A DNA stretch of 64,000 nucleotides from Prunus persica (GCF_000346465.2 NC_034009.1:29051664-29115663), one strand, 5' to 3'; positions 34,021 to 47,496 are shown, counted from the first letter of the stretch. Notes: generated by a model from the letters alone, not told the origin. Translations and numbers: made by a program.

Positions 34021-37000
34021 GAAAACCAATGGGATGCAGTCAATGGACGGACCATGGTTTGGTCCGGTCTGGTCTTCGACTTTTACTAAATAACGGTTTG
34101 TCCTTGTCGCCTTTTAGGACGCGGTTAAATTTTGACGGAAACGCACCGGTTTGGTCAATCTTTTTGGGCCAAGTCGGTAACTTTCTTTTCAATTAATGTG
34201 TACGATTTAGCATTTAAGTGAGTTTTTAATTGTTGGTTAGTGAAACCGAAAAACGATGGAATCTGAATCTGCATCTTTTTTCTGAGGGGGGGTTTTCAAT
34301 GGTGAGATTAGTTAATTAATCTGCACATAATCTCCTTTCTTATTGCTTGCCTCTTGGGCTTGCCCACGGGGCACTCTTTAAATGCTGGTGAATTTTAATT
34401 AAATATGAAAACACGTAATTTCATTTTGTTTATGGTCTGTTTCATCTCCAGAATTAGTTGGCATGTGTATGCAATATTCATGGCATAAGCCATAAAACTT
34501 AACCCCACAACATTGGCATGATCTTTAATTTCATTATCCAATGTCCATCCCAAATATATAATAAACAGCATTTCTGCACAAATGGACTGCTTGCTTCTAT
34601 AGCGCAAGGATTATAATTTTTTTAATTGTTTAAATTTTGTTATGGGAGACATGGTATGGTACTAGTAGTGACGGAAAACAAAATAGAGTCCAAGTCTTCT
34701 CTATCCGCGGACTAAATAAACCTAGCTACTATATATTCATTAATATAATTGTAGATTTAGAATCAACCAAGTCATGAATCATCGCGATTCATAAGTGGTG
34801 TTCCATGCTTGTATTTGTTTATCAAAATTAACTGTTTTTTTTAACAATCGATAGTTTAAAACTACACTAATTTACATGCGAATAGGAATTCAATCTCGAG
34901 TATAAAAAAACAGACAAATACAATTTACATCTACAAATATTATATAAACAACGAACACAGTAGCATATTTAATTGACTAACTGATTCAATCTACGTCTAC
35001 ACTCTAATATAAATTATAGAATGTATCACCAGACCGCTCAGTCTGTCTAATAAGCATAAGTTGGTGCCCGGGGTAATGTAACAATTAGGGCGCCGAAATT
35101 GTAAATTCATACGTTTTTGTGAATATTTATGTTCTTATTCTTAGGATAATGTTTTTGGTGGATCTGCGTGCCCACATCCACAAATCCCACACGGTTAGGC
35201 AAACTGCAAGCCAAAGCATATAATAATACGTTGTATTTGTAGAGTATATGAAATAATACAAATATTTATCACTATACGATCCACCCTCTCCCTCTTTGCC
35301 TAAATATTGCTCGTAAATATAAAATTAGAATATTATAATAATTGAGTCAAAACATTTGGTGCGCGCGCACATACGCGTGTCTTGTGGTTCATGCCGGCCT
35401 CATGCTCCTCGCACGTGGCCCCATCTGCTATCGCTTACCTTTCATATTTTGAATATCAATTGTAACATGCCTTACTCCCACCGCAGACAGCCAAAAAGCT
35501 TCAACCCATAAAACTTTTAGCAACATTAATGTCTTGTTGTATAACAAGAAGTTTGTAGCTCGACTGGTTATCAAGCGTTATTTAATTTAATGTACCCTCG
35601 ATGTGCTTTTGGTATTCTAACAATCTGCCCATTTTTCAGGAATGTGGCCTCACCTTGCATAAATTCATTGATAATGGTAAATTGGGTGTGAATTTGGTGG
35701 CATCCACCTAAAGAGTGCCCTGAGTTGATAGGTATATATAAGCACACCATGAGTGAGGGCAATAGGTGGTGCATGTAGTGGTGCTACATCTATGCGACGG
35801 CCACTTGACCACAAAACTTACTAAGGGGAGCTACCATTTGTGACTTTGTCTTGTTTAAATGTCCACCCAAAACCCACCACCTTCATCCATAAACACCCGA
35901 CTTTCTATACAATCATAGCTAGAGCCTAGAGCCTAGAGCTTATAGATAAAGAAACGACCCCAGAAACCCTAAGACCCAAGCCAGATGAATAACTCTAGGA
36001 ATTTGTCTTCTTACGATTGACCCCCCCACCACTATATATTGTGCCCCATTTGAATGGGTGACCACCCCCGTGAATTGAAGAAACCTTTCAAGTGGTGTCC
36101 TAATCATCCTCCTTTTCTCTTTCCCTTCTTGTTTTTGAGTGTCCTAGAAAGGGCACACATATCTTGGAGATGACTTGCTTTCCAAATGCCCTAAATATCT
36201 TATGTTGTAATGTCTTGGAAATTTATGCATGTACACAATTGTTTGAACCAAATTAATTTTTTCATATTGTAATTTCATTAATATTTATAGAGTATTATCA
36301 TTTCATTCATGCCTACTTATCTTGATGAAATCTTCATTGAATCAAGAATCTAAACTTGGATGATTAGGATAGTATCAATGAATAATCAAGTTTTAAGTTA
36401 GAATAATTGAAAGTAACAGAATTAACGAGCAAATCACGTTCTTTATGTCTAACATGAGTTATTCATAATGAGTTTTAAATCATATTTATTAATCAATACA
36501 CCCTGATTCTTTATTTTTATGATTGAATCATATATATCACTCTACTACATTGTTAGTTAGTAGTCTTTCCTTTTTAGACGTGCACCAACTTGATTATCAC
36601 AATCATGATACATGAGGGTCTCTACTCAAACAAATTCATGGATCTCGAGCCTCTACATTTAGAGTTTAAGTGTTAATCCGCACTTCGCAAAATCTTGATC
36701 ATCCTAATAATCTAACCATTTAAAGATATGACATGTCAACAACTTAAGTATTTAATTTTCTTTTCATCATAAAAATAGTTAAATTTAGCAATTATTTGTT
36801 TAAACAAAAAATCATAAAAGAAAAATCCACGAGGTGAGGGGAGAGGGCTATAGGTTTCTTCACGAAAGGTGAGGTGTAATACATAGAATGATCATCAAAA
36901 TGGGAAGGGGTCGAGCAATACAGAAAGAGAGAGATGATGAATGGTATACATAGTGGCTTGGGTGCTGTTGGGGTGGGGTAGAGAGATGATGGATGGTATG

Positions 37001-38724
37001 TTTGCTTGGGTGTGTTGGGGTTGGTGGGGGCGGTAGGGATAGGGTTGGGGAGGTGAAGTTGCAGTTCTAGTTTTTTAATTTTTAGATTATGTGACTTTTT
37101 AATCTGATTATTTATTGAATTTTTAAATATTTGAAGTTATTAGATTTTTTATTAATTCTGTAAGGTTTGATTATGTGTTTTTTTAAAATAATTAAATTAT
37201 TAAAATAGTCCAAATTTTACAAAATACGAATAAAAACGTAGACTTTAAATGTAGAGAGGCGAATCCCAAATTCATAAAACAACGCTCGACCAAACAAAAA
37301 ATCTTACTTGAATCTGCATAGCATTTTATTTTATATTATTTTAATTAATAATAGACATCGCTCGTCCCTTATCATTATCAAGCACAGTCGAACCACCGTT
37401 AACCACTAACTACCATTCTAACTTTCTCCAATCCCATAAAAAGATTAGAAACCCGCCGTGTTACGTGACATAGTCTTTAACAAAGTTCAATCAATCATCA
37501 AAATCCTAACCGTGTTTAATTTTAGGTCGTTCCTACTTTTGTAGTATCGGTCAACGGTCAAACGGCCAATAGAAAAACACCGACCACTTTGTTTTTAAAA
37601 AAAAGTAGGGTGTTTTTTTCCCTTAAATAAACACCTTTTTGGGGGGTCGTACAAACGCACGTGACAAGAGGCAGACCAGTGAGCAGATTTACATATGGAG
37701 CTGGCATGGCAGTCACGCACGTAACACGTGCGTGTCATTGTCTGTAGCTCCTTTTCCCTTTTAAATAATTTTTTATTTTGAGGAAAAATAAAAATAAAAA
37801 ATAAAATGGGCTTTTCGAGGGCACGAAGCGTCCTGTGGTACGTATCCTGTTCATGTCCACGTCAGAAAGCCGAAAAAAGGGAAGGGTCCGAATCCGATTA
37901 TTTTTGGTTCGGATAACCGGGTTTGGGACCCCATTTTCAGGAACAGGGTCTCCTTGCTGCTAGCCTATATAGCCCTAGTCTATTCTTAGGTTAGGTTGAC
38001 AAGAGTTTTTGTTTGTGTTTGGGAATAATTAGATACCATATTTTTAGTAACGTACCAACATGATTATTCAAACATAATTATTAATATTTAATAGGGCAAA
38101 AATGACAAAACTTGCATCTTAATAATATTTTGACTTTTGGTCAACAATCAACATAATATAAACAAAGATATATATATATTTTTTGTAACCAACTTCATGT
38201 CTTAGTTCCACTTATTATAATATTTTGCGGTAAGAAAGCTTTAGGTCGAGTCAATGAGGTGTCAAACTCAAACGTTTCTTAGCTAGAGGGAAACAACAAT
38301 TTATTCATATAATATATTTTTTAATTTATGATAATATGTGGTACCTACTTTATGTGAAACCAGGGAAAACATGAATTTTGTCGTAATTCATATATTTTCT
38401 TGGAAGTCCCAAATGGGAAGAGAAAAGCTAGTTAAAAGTTTTCAAATTTTATTTCAGTATCGTTTCTATTAAAAAGGAGTGATAATATATTAAATTTACA
38501 CAAGCTACACGGATGTTAGGACTCGAATTCAATATTTTTTCTGAAAGAAGAATCGCTCCAAACCACTATACTAATGCGATATTTGTAAAAATGTCCATCT
38601 TATTAAAAAAATTTATTCACATTCAAGTAGTAAGAGTAGGACTTGAACTCCACAAGTCCTATTAGAAAAATGTACATGAAAGCTATTCGTAAAAAAAATT
38701 CACATCTTGTATATTCTTTTCTAA
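34021..38724. other. Long AT-rich intergenic region
   Basis: About 4.7 kb without a believable ORF on either strand. The only structured part is the promoter-like patch at 37650-37975. A G-rich stretch (GGGGTTGGTGGGGGCGG) lies near 37015-37050. No retrotransposon coding remnants recognised. Confidence 0.5.
37650..37975 (+). promoter_or_regulatory. Promoter-like patch: two G-boxes and a TATA box without a following ORF
   Basis: Two CACGTG palindromes (37658-37663 and 37725-37730, the second inside ACACGTGCGTG) sit 235-300 bp upstream of a CTATATAG TATA box at 37965-37972. No ORF of note follows within 700 bp, so this could drive a non-coding transcript or be a relic promoter. Confidence 0.3.
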
Positions 38725-39144
38725 GAGAATCTCCACCGCAAGGACTTTAGCCAGGACAAGAGGCCCATTTCCTCGATTTTGGACCTCCAGCGCAGCACTT
38801 GCAGCCCGGGCAAGCCCTGGGTCCCACCAGCCTAGGCAAGTCCAAGGGCAGATTTTGCTTGGGCTTCAGCCCGAGGGCGCTGATGTCAGTGATGATGTCA
38901 CGCTGACGTCAGCGAGTCAAAAAAATTGAAAAAAATGGAAAAAAAAAACCAAAAAATTATGGATGTTTTCCCTATAAATACATAACAAGTTTTTATATTT
39001 TGTTGCATATTCTTTTTTTTTTCTTGCCCTTGCCCTAGCCTATTAGGGTGAAATCAAAAAGATAAAGCTGCTACTATTCACATGAATAATGGCAGCCCTA
39101 ACTTACCCTTACCCTTACCTTAGCCCTTATGAGTGGAGATGCTC
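38725..39144. mobile_element. PIF/Harbinger-like MITE (about 420 bp)
   Basis: The termini GAGAATCTCCACC and GTGGAGATGCTC are inverted repeats of each other (one mismatch over 12), flanked by TAA on both sides (38722-38724 and 39145-39147), the 3-bp target size of PIF/Harbinger. Subterminal sequence is GC-rich (AGCCCGGGCAAGCCC) and the centre AT-rich. An ACTATTCACATGAATAATGGCAG segment inside resembles one in the element at 59985-60331. No coding capacity. Confidence 0.7.
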
Positions 39145-39147
39145 TAA

Positions 39148-42039
39148 AGAGTAAGGAATAACGTTTTGTACTTGGCGCCGATACATGTAGTTGTAGAGTT
39201 GGTAGGGTTGTGTGAATTGACTAGAGTAGAAAAACCAGCTACTCACAAAGTGGTCCTTAACAAACTAGCACCAGGCCTACGCTCTGCACTCTGTCCACGT
39301 TTCGTACGCGGAGTCGTCCACGTAATAAATGGCAAATGGGATGGCCTAGTGCTATAGTATTTGGGAGGGAGAGGGCCCACCCAACATGAACGTCTGGTCC
39401 ACACTTCCTCGCTGCCCTCCTAAAGGCCAAAGCCCAATGCTGATTGATTACATTTACAACTTACAAGTTACAAGCAAGCACCCAAGCTATACCTATATAC
39501 GGTTGGATCCAGATTCCGCTACGACCGACCAATCTCTATGTTTGTCACTCCCGAAATTACTACCCCCCAATTATTACAAATCAAAAGATAAAATAACACT
39601 ACTTATCTTGTATTATTAGTTGTTATTAAAAAAATGCTAGCATCAGTTGAGCGTGACGTTTTTTTTGATCATTAATTGGTTTGTATCTCGTGACACTTTT
39701 TTATAAGTCAAAAAGTGTTGCGCTAGCTGAATTTATGTACGAAGATTATATTCTAGGTAATTGAAATCATTTTGTGTAAAGCTTGGTGTTAAGATAGATG
39801 AAAGTACAGTTTTGGACCAAAAATAACTCATGTATGGAAGTGAGAATAAGCAATGGTAGCTAGCTACCTTAGGTCGTGGTAAGATCCTCATAACAAGTTG
39901 AATTGTATTGCAAGATTTGTTAGCTGAGAGGCTCGAAAGATTATTCTTATATGGCTCGATTAATTAATCCACCTAATTATATTTCATGTCTATAATTTGA
40001 TTAATTACTAGCAAATTGCAATTAGCATGCAACCCAAAAAAACTTATGGTGTGGACCTGTCGGCTCATGCTCATAGACATGTCACCTTTAAAAAACAAAT
40101 GAAAATAAACTCATCATGGGTTCCAATTGTTTTCGATTACGCACGTGTGTTACTATCTAGTACTTGTTTTAAATAACGATTTAATGCAATATAATGAGTC
40201 CAAGTGGGCCCGTTGCCTCCATGAATTTGCTTCTATTTGCCGGCTTTCCCATCAAACTACTATTTCATTTCTTGCTGCTAGAAAAAGCACTTTGGGTCCA
40301 TAATGTGATTATGAAAAAAGCACATAGCTAGGAGGGTCCTAAGCCATTTAACAACAATTACAAGTTGGACAACATGGATAACACGTTTGCATGCATTCTT
40401 TTTTAATGTTTTAGTCCAATGGACTTAGCTTTCTCGAGGATAATTAATACCTTCACCATGATGATCACATTGCACATTGCTCAACAACTGTGACAAGGGC
40501 ATATACATTATAAAAATATGATTGGTCGTTTTCAAATTCCAAAATGTTAATGAAATATTTGTACATATTAATTTTACTTTAAGAGAATATGTAGATTATA
40601 ATACGGTCAATAAATATAATACACGTAAAATTACTGAAATTGTGAGTGGAAAAAAAGTTAAATAATATAGTTGTAACTAACACGTTTTCCTTTATTGAGC
40701 AAATCCCTATGGGGGCTTGTCTAGAAAAGAATAGACACGTGGGTAATTGACAGGGAAGCTTGGCATTAATATCACTGGAATTTAAAGCATAGGCTTAAAG
40801 AAAAAGGTTGAAATTTATCAAATGGCATAGTGATTTATTATTTGTGGTTGGGAGTAATTTTGACAACCAAAAATTTGGCAGCAACAGCAGCTAATGCTAA
40901 GAGCAGATGGCCAGCTTTGATTGTAGTTAGAAATTATGGCTAAGTGGGGGCAGAGTTGAAGTATTATTATGTATAAGTTCAATGATCGATTTGATGGGAA
41001 AAAAAAAATTGGTATATTCATTTATCAGATCGATCAAACACTCATAAAATCTGAGAAGTATGGAATTTGTCCAAAACAAAGTTATCCAGAAAAGGCTCGT
41101 GTTTTTTTATTTTGATCATGAAATCCATCTACAAATCTAAGAGACTAAGATGGGTTTGACAAGTTGATTGAACCAATTATATGTTATGCTGCAAAGTATG
41201 ACGGAGGTTTTGTCTGTGTGCGTTCTATTCTCCTCTTCCTTTTTTCCATTTTCTTATCAAAATAAGCTTTAAATCAAGTTTCTTAATACAAGCAGTATTG
41301 AAGGACGGGGAAATCAAATTTAGAATATTGATCGAGTATAAGAGTAGATACATTTAAGAACTATTTGAGCTTGAAGCTTCTTGCGTCTTAAATCGAAGCA
41401 CATCAAGACTGATGAATTTTAAAGAGAACAAGAAGCGGTGATGGAGAAGACAGCGACGTGGGAAGAGAAGAAAGCACAAATATCACACTCAAATTGAGAC
41501 AGACAGACAGACAATGTTGCATTGCATCCACTGCCAAAGGGTCCAGCTCCAGCCTAACCTAATGTCCCAATAAACCAAATGCAGTTATGGGCTTGTACTG
41601 GTTTTGGTGGTGTTGGATAAATAGCCGACATATTTGGGCTGCTTCTCAACACCAAAATTTATGGGAACAAAAAAACAGAGGGGCATCTCGCAATGCTGAT
41701 AATTAATGTCGGTAGAATTTTATAGTTTGATTCAACGGTTAAGAGATATGGAGTGGTTACATATATGAAACTCTCATTACAGAATTTCGCAAGAGATATG
41801 ATCTTATCTAAGGGCTTTAGATAAGAAACTCTCACTATAGAATGACTCGATAATATTGTTATTGATGGATATAGAGATGTGAATAAAATGATAGTGCTTA
41901 TGAAAATGCACAAAATAAGAGAATGGGTTTACGACAAGATAAGTTTAAAGAAGAAGAAAATATCCATTTGGGCTGAATATAAATTTGGCCCTGTCGACTG
42001 ATGGCCTATGACAAGAAAACAACCATTTTGGGTTGGGTT
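39148..42039. other. Intergenic region
   Basis: No gene that I can support. AT-rich, with only short chance frames. A (GACA)n-like run of about 16 bp lies near 41498-41513. Confidence 0.5.
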
Positions 42040-42705
42040 TATATTATCCAATATATCCATGCATGGAGAAAAAACACAGCGACATATGTATGGCAACAAT
42101 TTGCTTGCTCATGTATTCTTATAGGTTTGCATGAATGAAGGAGGTGACAGCAACCTTTTGATGATTGCAACTCTCGCTTGCAAGCTACCTTAATTATAGG
42201 AACATCTCCGCAAATATTGATCTGTCAAAAGCAATATACTATATAATTTATTTTCATCAACTTCAAACAGATAACCAAACCAGAAGAAATTAAACAACAC
42301 TTGGATGAAAACTCGGCTTCACAGGGAAAGGACCCTCTTCTCTGCTGCGTACGTAGCGAGCGCATGGTGATGAACTGCAAACATTTCCCAACAAAAATGC
42401 ATGTTGAAAATAAGAAACTTATATCTCGATCGAGCCTAGGTTAAACCACAAAGAAGGAATTATATATGCAGTGAGAAAGAAAATGTGACAAGCAGCAAAG
42501 GAAGTTGGATCCTCGGAGCCAAACAGGGTCATATATTCACATGAACACCGAAAGATCTCCAGTTATTGAAAAGAATTCAACCATAGAATTAAGAATTTTC
42601 AGCTTTTCTTATTCTCAACTCTACTGAAAACTGTGGACACTATATTACCGTTCTCTATCTGCATTGTATCCATTTGCGTACTCGGAGTTGGTGGGGTGGT
42701 GGTGT
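42040..42705 (-). pseudogene. Decayed duplicate of the TRAX 3' end and its downstream flank
   Basis: This block repeats, in the same orientation, the sequence of about 49425-51025. 42050-42235 matches 49425-49600 (CATGCATGGAGAA, GGTGACAGC, ACCTTTTGATGATTGCAA, CCTTAATTATAG). 42355-42560 matches 50270-50580 and includes a truncated TRAX exon 7 copy (about 42503-42555). 42620-42690 matches the end of TRAX exon 6, with an internal deletion. The copy has lost reading frame and splice order and stops near 42700. It is a partial tandem duplication, not a functional gene. Confidence 0.8.
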
Positions 42706-42764
42706 GAAGTGAATTGAGATATTAACATTAATGTTAATACTGTATAGTTGTAGCGCACTAAAGT

Positions 42765-42905
42765 GGTTCCTTTTTTTGGGGTCTGAGTCTGAGCACCAGA
42801 GTGGTGAGCGGTCCTTTTTTTTTTGGGTCCGAGTCTGAGCACCACTCCTTTTTTTTTTTTTTTTTTTTGTCTGAGTCTGAGCACCAGAGTGGTCGTCCTT
42901 AACGA
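42765..42905. repeat. Tandem repeat, about three units of 45-60 bp
   Basis: Units contain GTCTGAGTCTGAGCACCA(GAGTGGT) preceded by CCTTTTTTTT runs of growing length (7, 10 and about 22 T). Only 60 bp separates it from the copia insertion. Confidence 0.85.
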
Positions 42906-42966
42906 AAAAGCAGAATGCATGACAACCTCTGCAGGACTGTGATTTGCTAAACGTTCTCTTTGAGGA

Positions 42967-43247
42967 TGTTGAAGAAAGATGGATATGAGAGAACGTGGAA
43001 GAGAGTTTTGAACAGAGAAACTTAAGCTTTATTGATTTTTTAAAATTGATTACAACACTAGGCCATCTTATTGGCTATTTATAATAACATTCAGATATTT
43101 TTATAATAGATATAGCTCTTGGATTAGTTCCAAGAGTTGCAAACACAACTCTTGACTTCTAAAGAGATACAACTCTTCCTAAACATAACTTTTCTCAAGA
43201 GACACAATTCTACTTTAACAACTTATACAAATGCATTATGTTTAACA
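42967..43247 (-). repeat. 3' LTR of the minus-strand copia element
   Basis: 281 bp, TGTT...AACA termini on the plus strand; about 16 differences from the partner LTR at 46978-47258. Confidence 0.93.
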
Positions 43248-43341
43248 CTCCCTCTTAATGCATTTGTTCTGTGACATTCAGCTTTTCTCTGAAATAGTAG
43301 AACTTCTCTCTTGGAAGTGGTTTTGTAAACACATCTGCAAT

Positions 43342-46300
43342 CTACTCATTAGTACCACAGAATTTCAATTCAATCTCTCCATCTTCAACCAATTTTCTGA
43401 TAAAATGATGACGAAGTTCTATGTGCTTTGACCTGCTATGAAAGACTGGGTTCTTTGTCATGGCTGGCAATTGTGGAATGTTATCACGGTACAAATTTGT
43501 TGGAGTGTTTTGTTCTTGACGAAGATATGCTAATATTCTTCTAATCCAAACTGCTTCACATGTTGTACTTGTGGCTGAAATATATTTTGCTTCGGCTGTT
43601 GATAATGCCACTGTACTTTGCTTCTTCGACGACCATGATATAACTTTTCTTCCCAAGAAAAACACATGCCCAGATGTGCTTCTTCTATCATCAATTGCAC
43701 TAGCCCAATCACTGTCTGTGAACCCAACTAAAATGCTTTCTTTCTCTTGTGTATATATGATGCCATATCCTTTGGTTCCTTGCACATATCTTAGTATTCT
43801 TTTAACAGCAGCAAAATGATGATTACTTGGATCATTCATCAATGGATACAACACTAACTGCATGAACTATGTCATCAGGCTCACTTGGACTTCTTACAAA
43901 TCCACTTTGACGGAAATATTGATCAATTTTGCTATTCCAGGCTCTTGGCGCTTGCTTTAAGCCGTATAGTGCTTTCCGAAGTCGATAAAATTTGTCTTCA
44001 TTTCCCTTTTCAATATATCCTTGCGGCTGCTCCGCGTAAACTTCTTCTTCAAGTTTTCCATTAAAAAAAGCAGACTTGACATCTAATTGAAACACTTGAG
44101 TTTTCAATTGTGCTGCCAAAGCCAACACAGTTCGTATGGTTTCCATTCCTACAACCGGAGCAAACGTATCATTGAAATCTATTCCATGTTGTTGAGAGTA
44201 GCCTTAGGCAACCAGCCGAGCCTTAGGCAACTAGCCGAGCCTTATGCTTTTGGATTGAGCATCTTGATAGTATTTTGTCTTGTAGATCCATTTAAGTCCA
44301 ATGATGTCCTTTGATTTAGGCCGATCAACAAGCTCCCATGTAGAATTTTTCTTGATAACTCTAATTTCTTCTTCCATTGCGTCTTGCCAAATTTTTTCTT
44401 TCACTGCTTCCTCAAATTTTTGAGGCTTTAAAGCACTCAAAGGAAGATCACACGACTCATATATGTCTGCCAATGAACGCATTCTTGCGTTTAGTCTAGG
44501 AGTTGAATCTGGTGAACTAGGATCAGATGTTCTTGCACTTGGAATTGGACTTCTTGCCCTTGAAATTGGACTTTGAGGCAGCAGAGATTCTTCTAAATTT
44601 GATGTTTCTGGTTCCAGCAAAAAACTATGTATTTCACCTTGTTTGTTTTCCCATCTCCATACCTTGAATTCATCAAAAATAACATCTCTAGAAATTACCA
44701 ACTTATTAGTTCTTGGAATTGGACTTGTCACTATAGCCCACAAAAATATATTTTTCACCCTTTTCATCAAATTTTTCTCTCTTTTGAGAAGGAACATGTG
44801 CATAGGCTATGCAACCAAAGATCTTAAAGAAATCAACCTTTGGTTTAAACCCATGCCATGCTTCAAAAGGAGTCACTTGACAGACTTGGTAGGTGACCTG
44901 TTGAGAATAAACACTGAGGTGTGAATTGCTTCAGCCCAAAACATATTTGGCAGACCTTTTTCTTTTAACATGCTTCTTGCCATTTCCACAATGGTTTGAT
45001 TTCTTCGTTCCGCAACACCGTTTTGCTGTGGAGTGTAGCTTGCCGTCAATTCTCTTTTTATTCCATTGCTTTTGCAAAATTCTGAAAATTCATTCGATGT
45101 GAATTCTCTACCACGATCAGTTCTCAACGTCTTCAGATTGTATCCACTTTGTTTCTCTCCATAGGCCTTAAATTGCTTGAAAAGAGAGAATGCTTCTGAC
45201 TTTTGTTCTAGAAAATAAACCCACATCATCCTGCTATAGTCATCAACAAAGAGAAGAAAGTATTTCTTGCCATTAAAAGATGGTGTTCGAGTCGGCCCGC
45301 ATATATCTGCATGTACCAACTCAAGAAAGGCTCTTGCTTTCCATGTTGATTGTGAAAATGGTAAGCGGTGGAATTTTCCAAAAATACAACCTTCACATAT
45401 TTCTTTCTCAGATGCAACATAAGGAAGGCCAACCACCATATCTTTCCGGTCTAAGAGCTATAGACTTCTTTGATTTAGATGTCCGTATCTCATATGCCAC
45501 AATAGTGATTCTTCTATATTTTCAGCTTCCAAAACATAGTTTTCTTTTGATGTTATGATCAATGGAAAGACTTTGTTTGCCATCATTTTTATCTTAGCCA
45601 CTACAGTGTTATTCTTTTTATCAGAAATAACACAGTGATCATCATCAAATTTAACAGAGAAGCCTTTTTGTAGGAGCTGTCCTACACTTAATAAATTTTG
45701 TGCCAAGTTAGGAATATATAGCACATCATAGATTAGTTTTGGTGTACCTTCTTGAGTTTGAGCAGAGATAATACCCTTGCCTTCCACGTTGTGAAGCTTT
45801 CCATCTCCGAGCTTGACTTGTGAATTCACATTTTCTTCAAATTTGACAAAACATTGTTTGTTTCCTGTCATGTGGTTACTGCATCCGCTATCCACGTACC
45901 ATATATCTTGTGGTTCTTGACGAGCACTGAGATATGTATAAAATAGTTGCTCTGGAGAGTCATTATTTTATGTGAAATTGGCTTCATTATTTTTCTGATA
46001 TATGCAATCTCTTTGAGAATGGTTGGGTATTCTGCATTGGGTACACCTATACCGACAATCTGCACTTTTGGGGCCAGTCTTTTTACAAACATGGCATTCT
46101 GGGACAAGGTTACCATTCTGGTTGTTTTGATGGTTGTGTCATTGCTGATTGTTGTTGTTATGCCTTTGTTGTGATTCTGCCGCCAATGAGATTCTCCTTT
46201 ACTTTTTTTGTTTTGGGACTTTTGAGATTCTCCTTTTTGTTTGTCTTCTTTCTCCTTCGAATCCAATTTGGATTGAAAAGCTCGCTCCAAGGATTGGTCT

Positions 46301-46957
46301 GTAGACCTATTAATCCTTTTTTCATGTGCTTCCAAAGAACCAATTAGTTCATGGAGCGAAAGTGCAGCGAGATCTTTTGACTCCTCTATTGCTGCAACAA
46401 CATGATTGAACTTTGGCGGTAGAGTTTTCTCTACAATTTTCTTGTCTGGAATTGTATCCCCATAACTTCTAATTTGGTTAACAATTCTAGAAACTTTTAT
46501 GACCAAAACCTGAATGGATTCATTCTCCTTCATTAATAAATTATCAAACTCTCGCCACAAGGATTGGAGTTTGATGGAGATCACTTTCTGTGAACCTTGG
46601 AACTCAATTTTGAGTAATTCCCAAGCATTTTTTTGATGTAGTTGCAGAAAGTAATCTTGGAAAGAGATTTTTGCTTACTCCCTGTTGAATTAGGAATAAA
46701 GCCTTGGCATCTCTTTTCCTATTTTCTTTAAGTGCTTGTTGCGATTCCGGTGTCGCTTTTCCCGTCGAAGTTTTTTCCAGTTCCTCGTAACCATCTTCTA
46801 CAAGATCCCAAAGATCTTGAGAGATGAACAAGGTCTTCATTTGTAGGCTCCAATATTCATAATTCTCTCCATCAAAAATAGGCATTAACTTTTGAATATT
46901 TCCAATGGTTGAGGAATTTGAACTTGATGTCCTGATTAACACAGCAGAGGGATCCAT
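43342..46957 (-). pseudogene. Broken copia gag-pol
   Basis: Gag starts at 46957 (MDPSAVLIRTSSS; then FDGENYEYWSLQMKTLF) and is frameshifted around 46600. A zinc-knuckle-like cysteine region and the protease DSGCSNHMTG (start about 45895) follow. Integrase has the GHLNQRSL and CEGCIFGKFHRLPF region and DYSRMMWVYFL, to about 44870. Reverse transcriptase is 44800-43860 with [17 protein letters not shown] and [10 protein letters not shown]. After SPSEPDD near 43866 it jumps to a late segment (SNHHFAAVKRILRYVQGT), so the YVDD catalytic region is deleted. RNase H follows, ending at an in-frame TAG at 43342-43344 before a still readable IADVFTKPL tail. Several frameshifts; not functional. Confidence 0.93.
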
Positions 46958-46977
46958 TTGCTCTGATATACCAAATT

Positions 46978-47258
46978 TGTTGGAGAAAGATGGATATGAG
47001 AGAATATGGAAGAGAGTTTTAAACAGAGAAACTGAAGCTTTATTGATTTTCTAAAATTGATTACAACACTAGGCCATCTTATTGGCTATTTATAATAACA
47101 TTCAGATCTTTTTATAACAGACATAACTCTTGGATTAGTTCCAAGAGTTGCAGACACAACTCTTGACTTCTAAAGAGATACAACTCTTCCTAAACATAAC
47201 TCTTCTCAAGAGACACAACTCTATTTTAACAACTGATACAAATGCATTACGTTTAACA
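46978..47258 (-). repeat. 5' LTR of the minus-strand copia element
   Basis: 281 bp LTR, followed (toward lower coordinates) by the tRNA-Met-like primer-binding site and the gag start 20 bp further. Confidence 0.93.
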
Positions 47259-47496
47259 GAGGAGAGGGGAAGGGTCTCACCACAGTGTGGAGTGTAGACC
47301 TCTCTCCTCACGCAATCAATATATCACTCAACAATGACAATGCTGATATAGATAAATATATAGATACGAACGATCACATTATTTATTTCGTGAGGTTTAT
47401 TGAATAGAATTGACATTAACCAAAGTCAAAAGTACACATACGCAAGCTAGCAAAGAAGACAACTAAAAATAATCACACATTAAGCAGAAAGCAGAC

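Larger units (their letters stand above)
42967..47258 (-). mobile_element. Ty1-copia retrotransposon, full length but defective
   Basis: A 4.29-kb element on the minus strand. Its 281-bp LTRs (5' LTR 47258-46978, 3' LTR 43247-42967) differ at about 16 positions by my reading. It is flanked by a perfect 5-bp duplication GAGGA (42962-42966 and 47259-47263). A tRNA-Met-like primer site (TGGTATATCAGAGC, with a 2-bp insertion relative to the usual form) follows the 5' LTR, and a polypurine tract AGAGGGAG precedes the 3' LTR. The LTR difference makes it clearly older than the element at 11900-14622. It lies next to the 3' end of the sulfotransferase pseudogene. Confidence 0.95.

Noticed and set aside
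33608..34196. Frames of 90 and 98 codons upstream of ACR4
   Set aside because: They lie in the promoter/leader, are low in protein-like character and have no homology I recognise.
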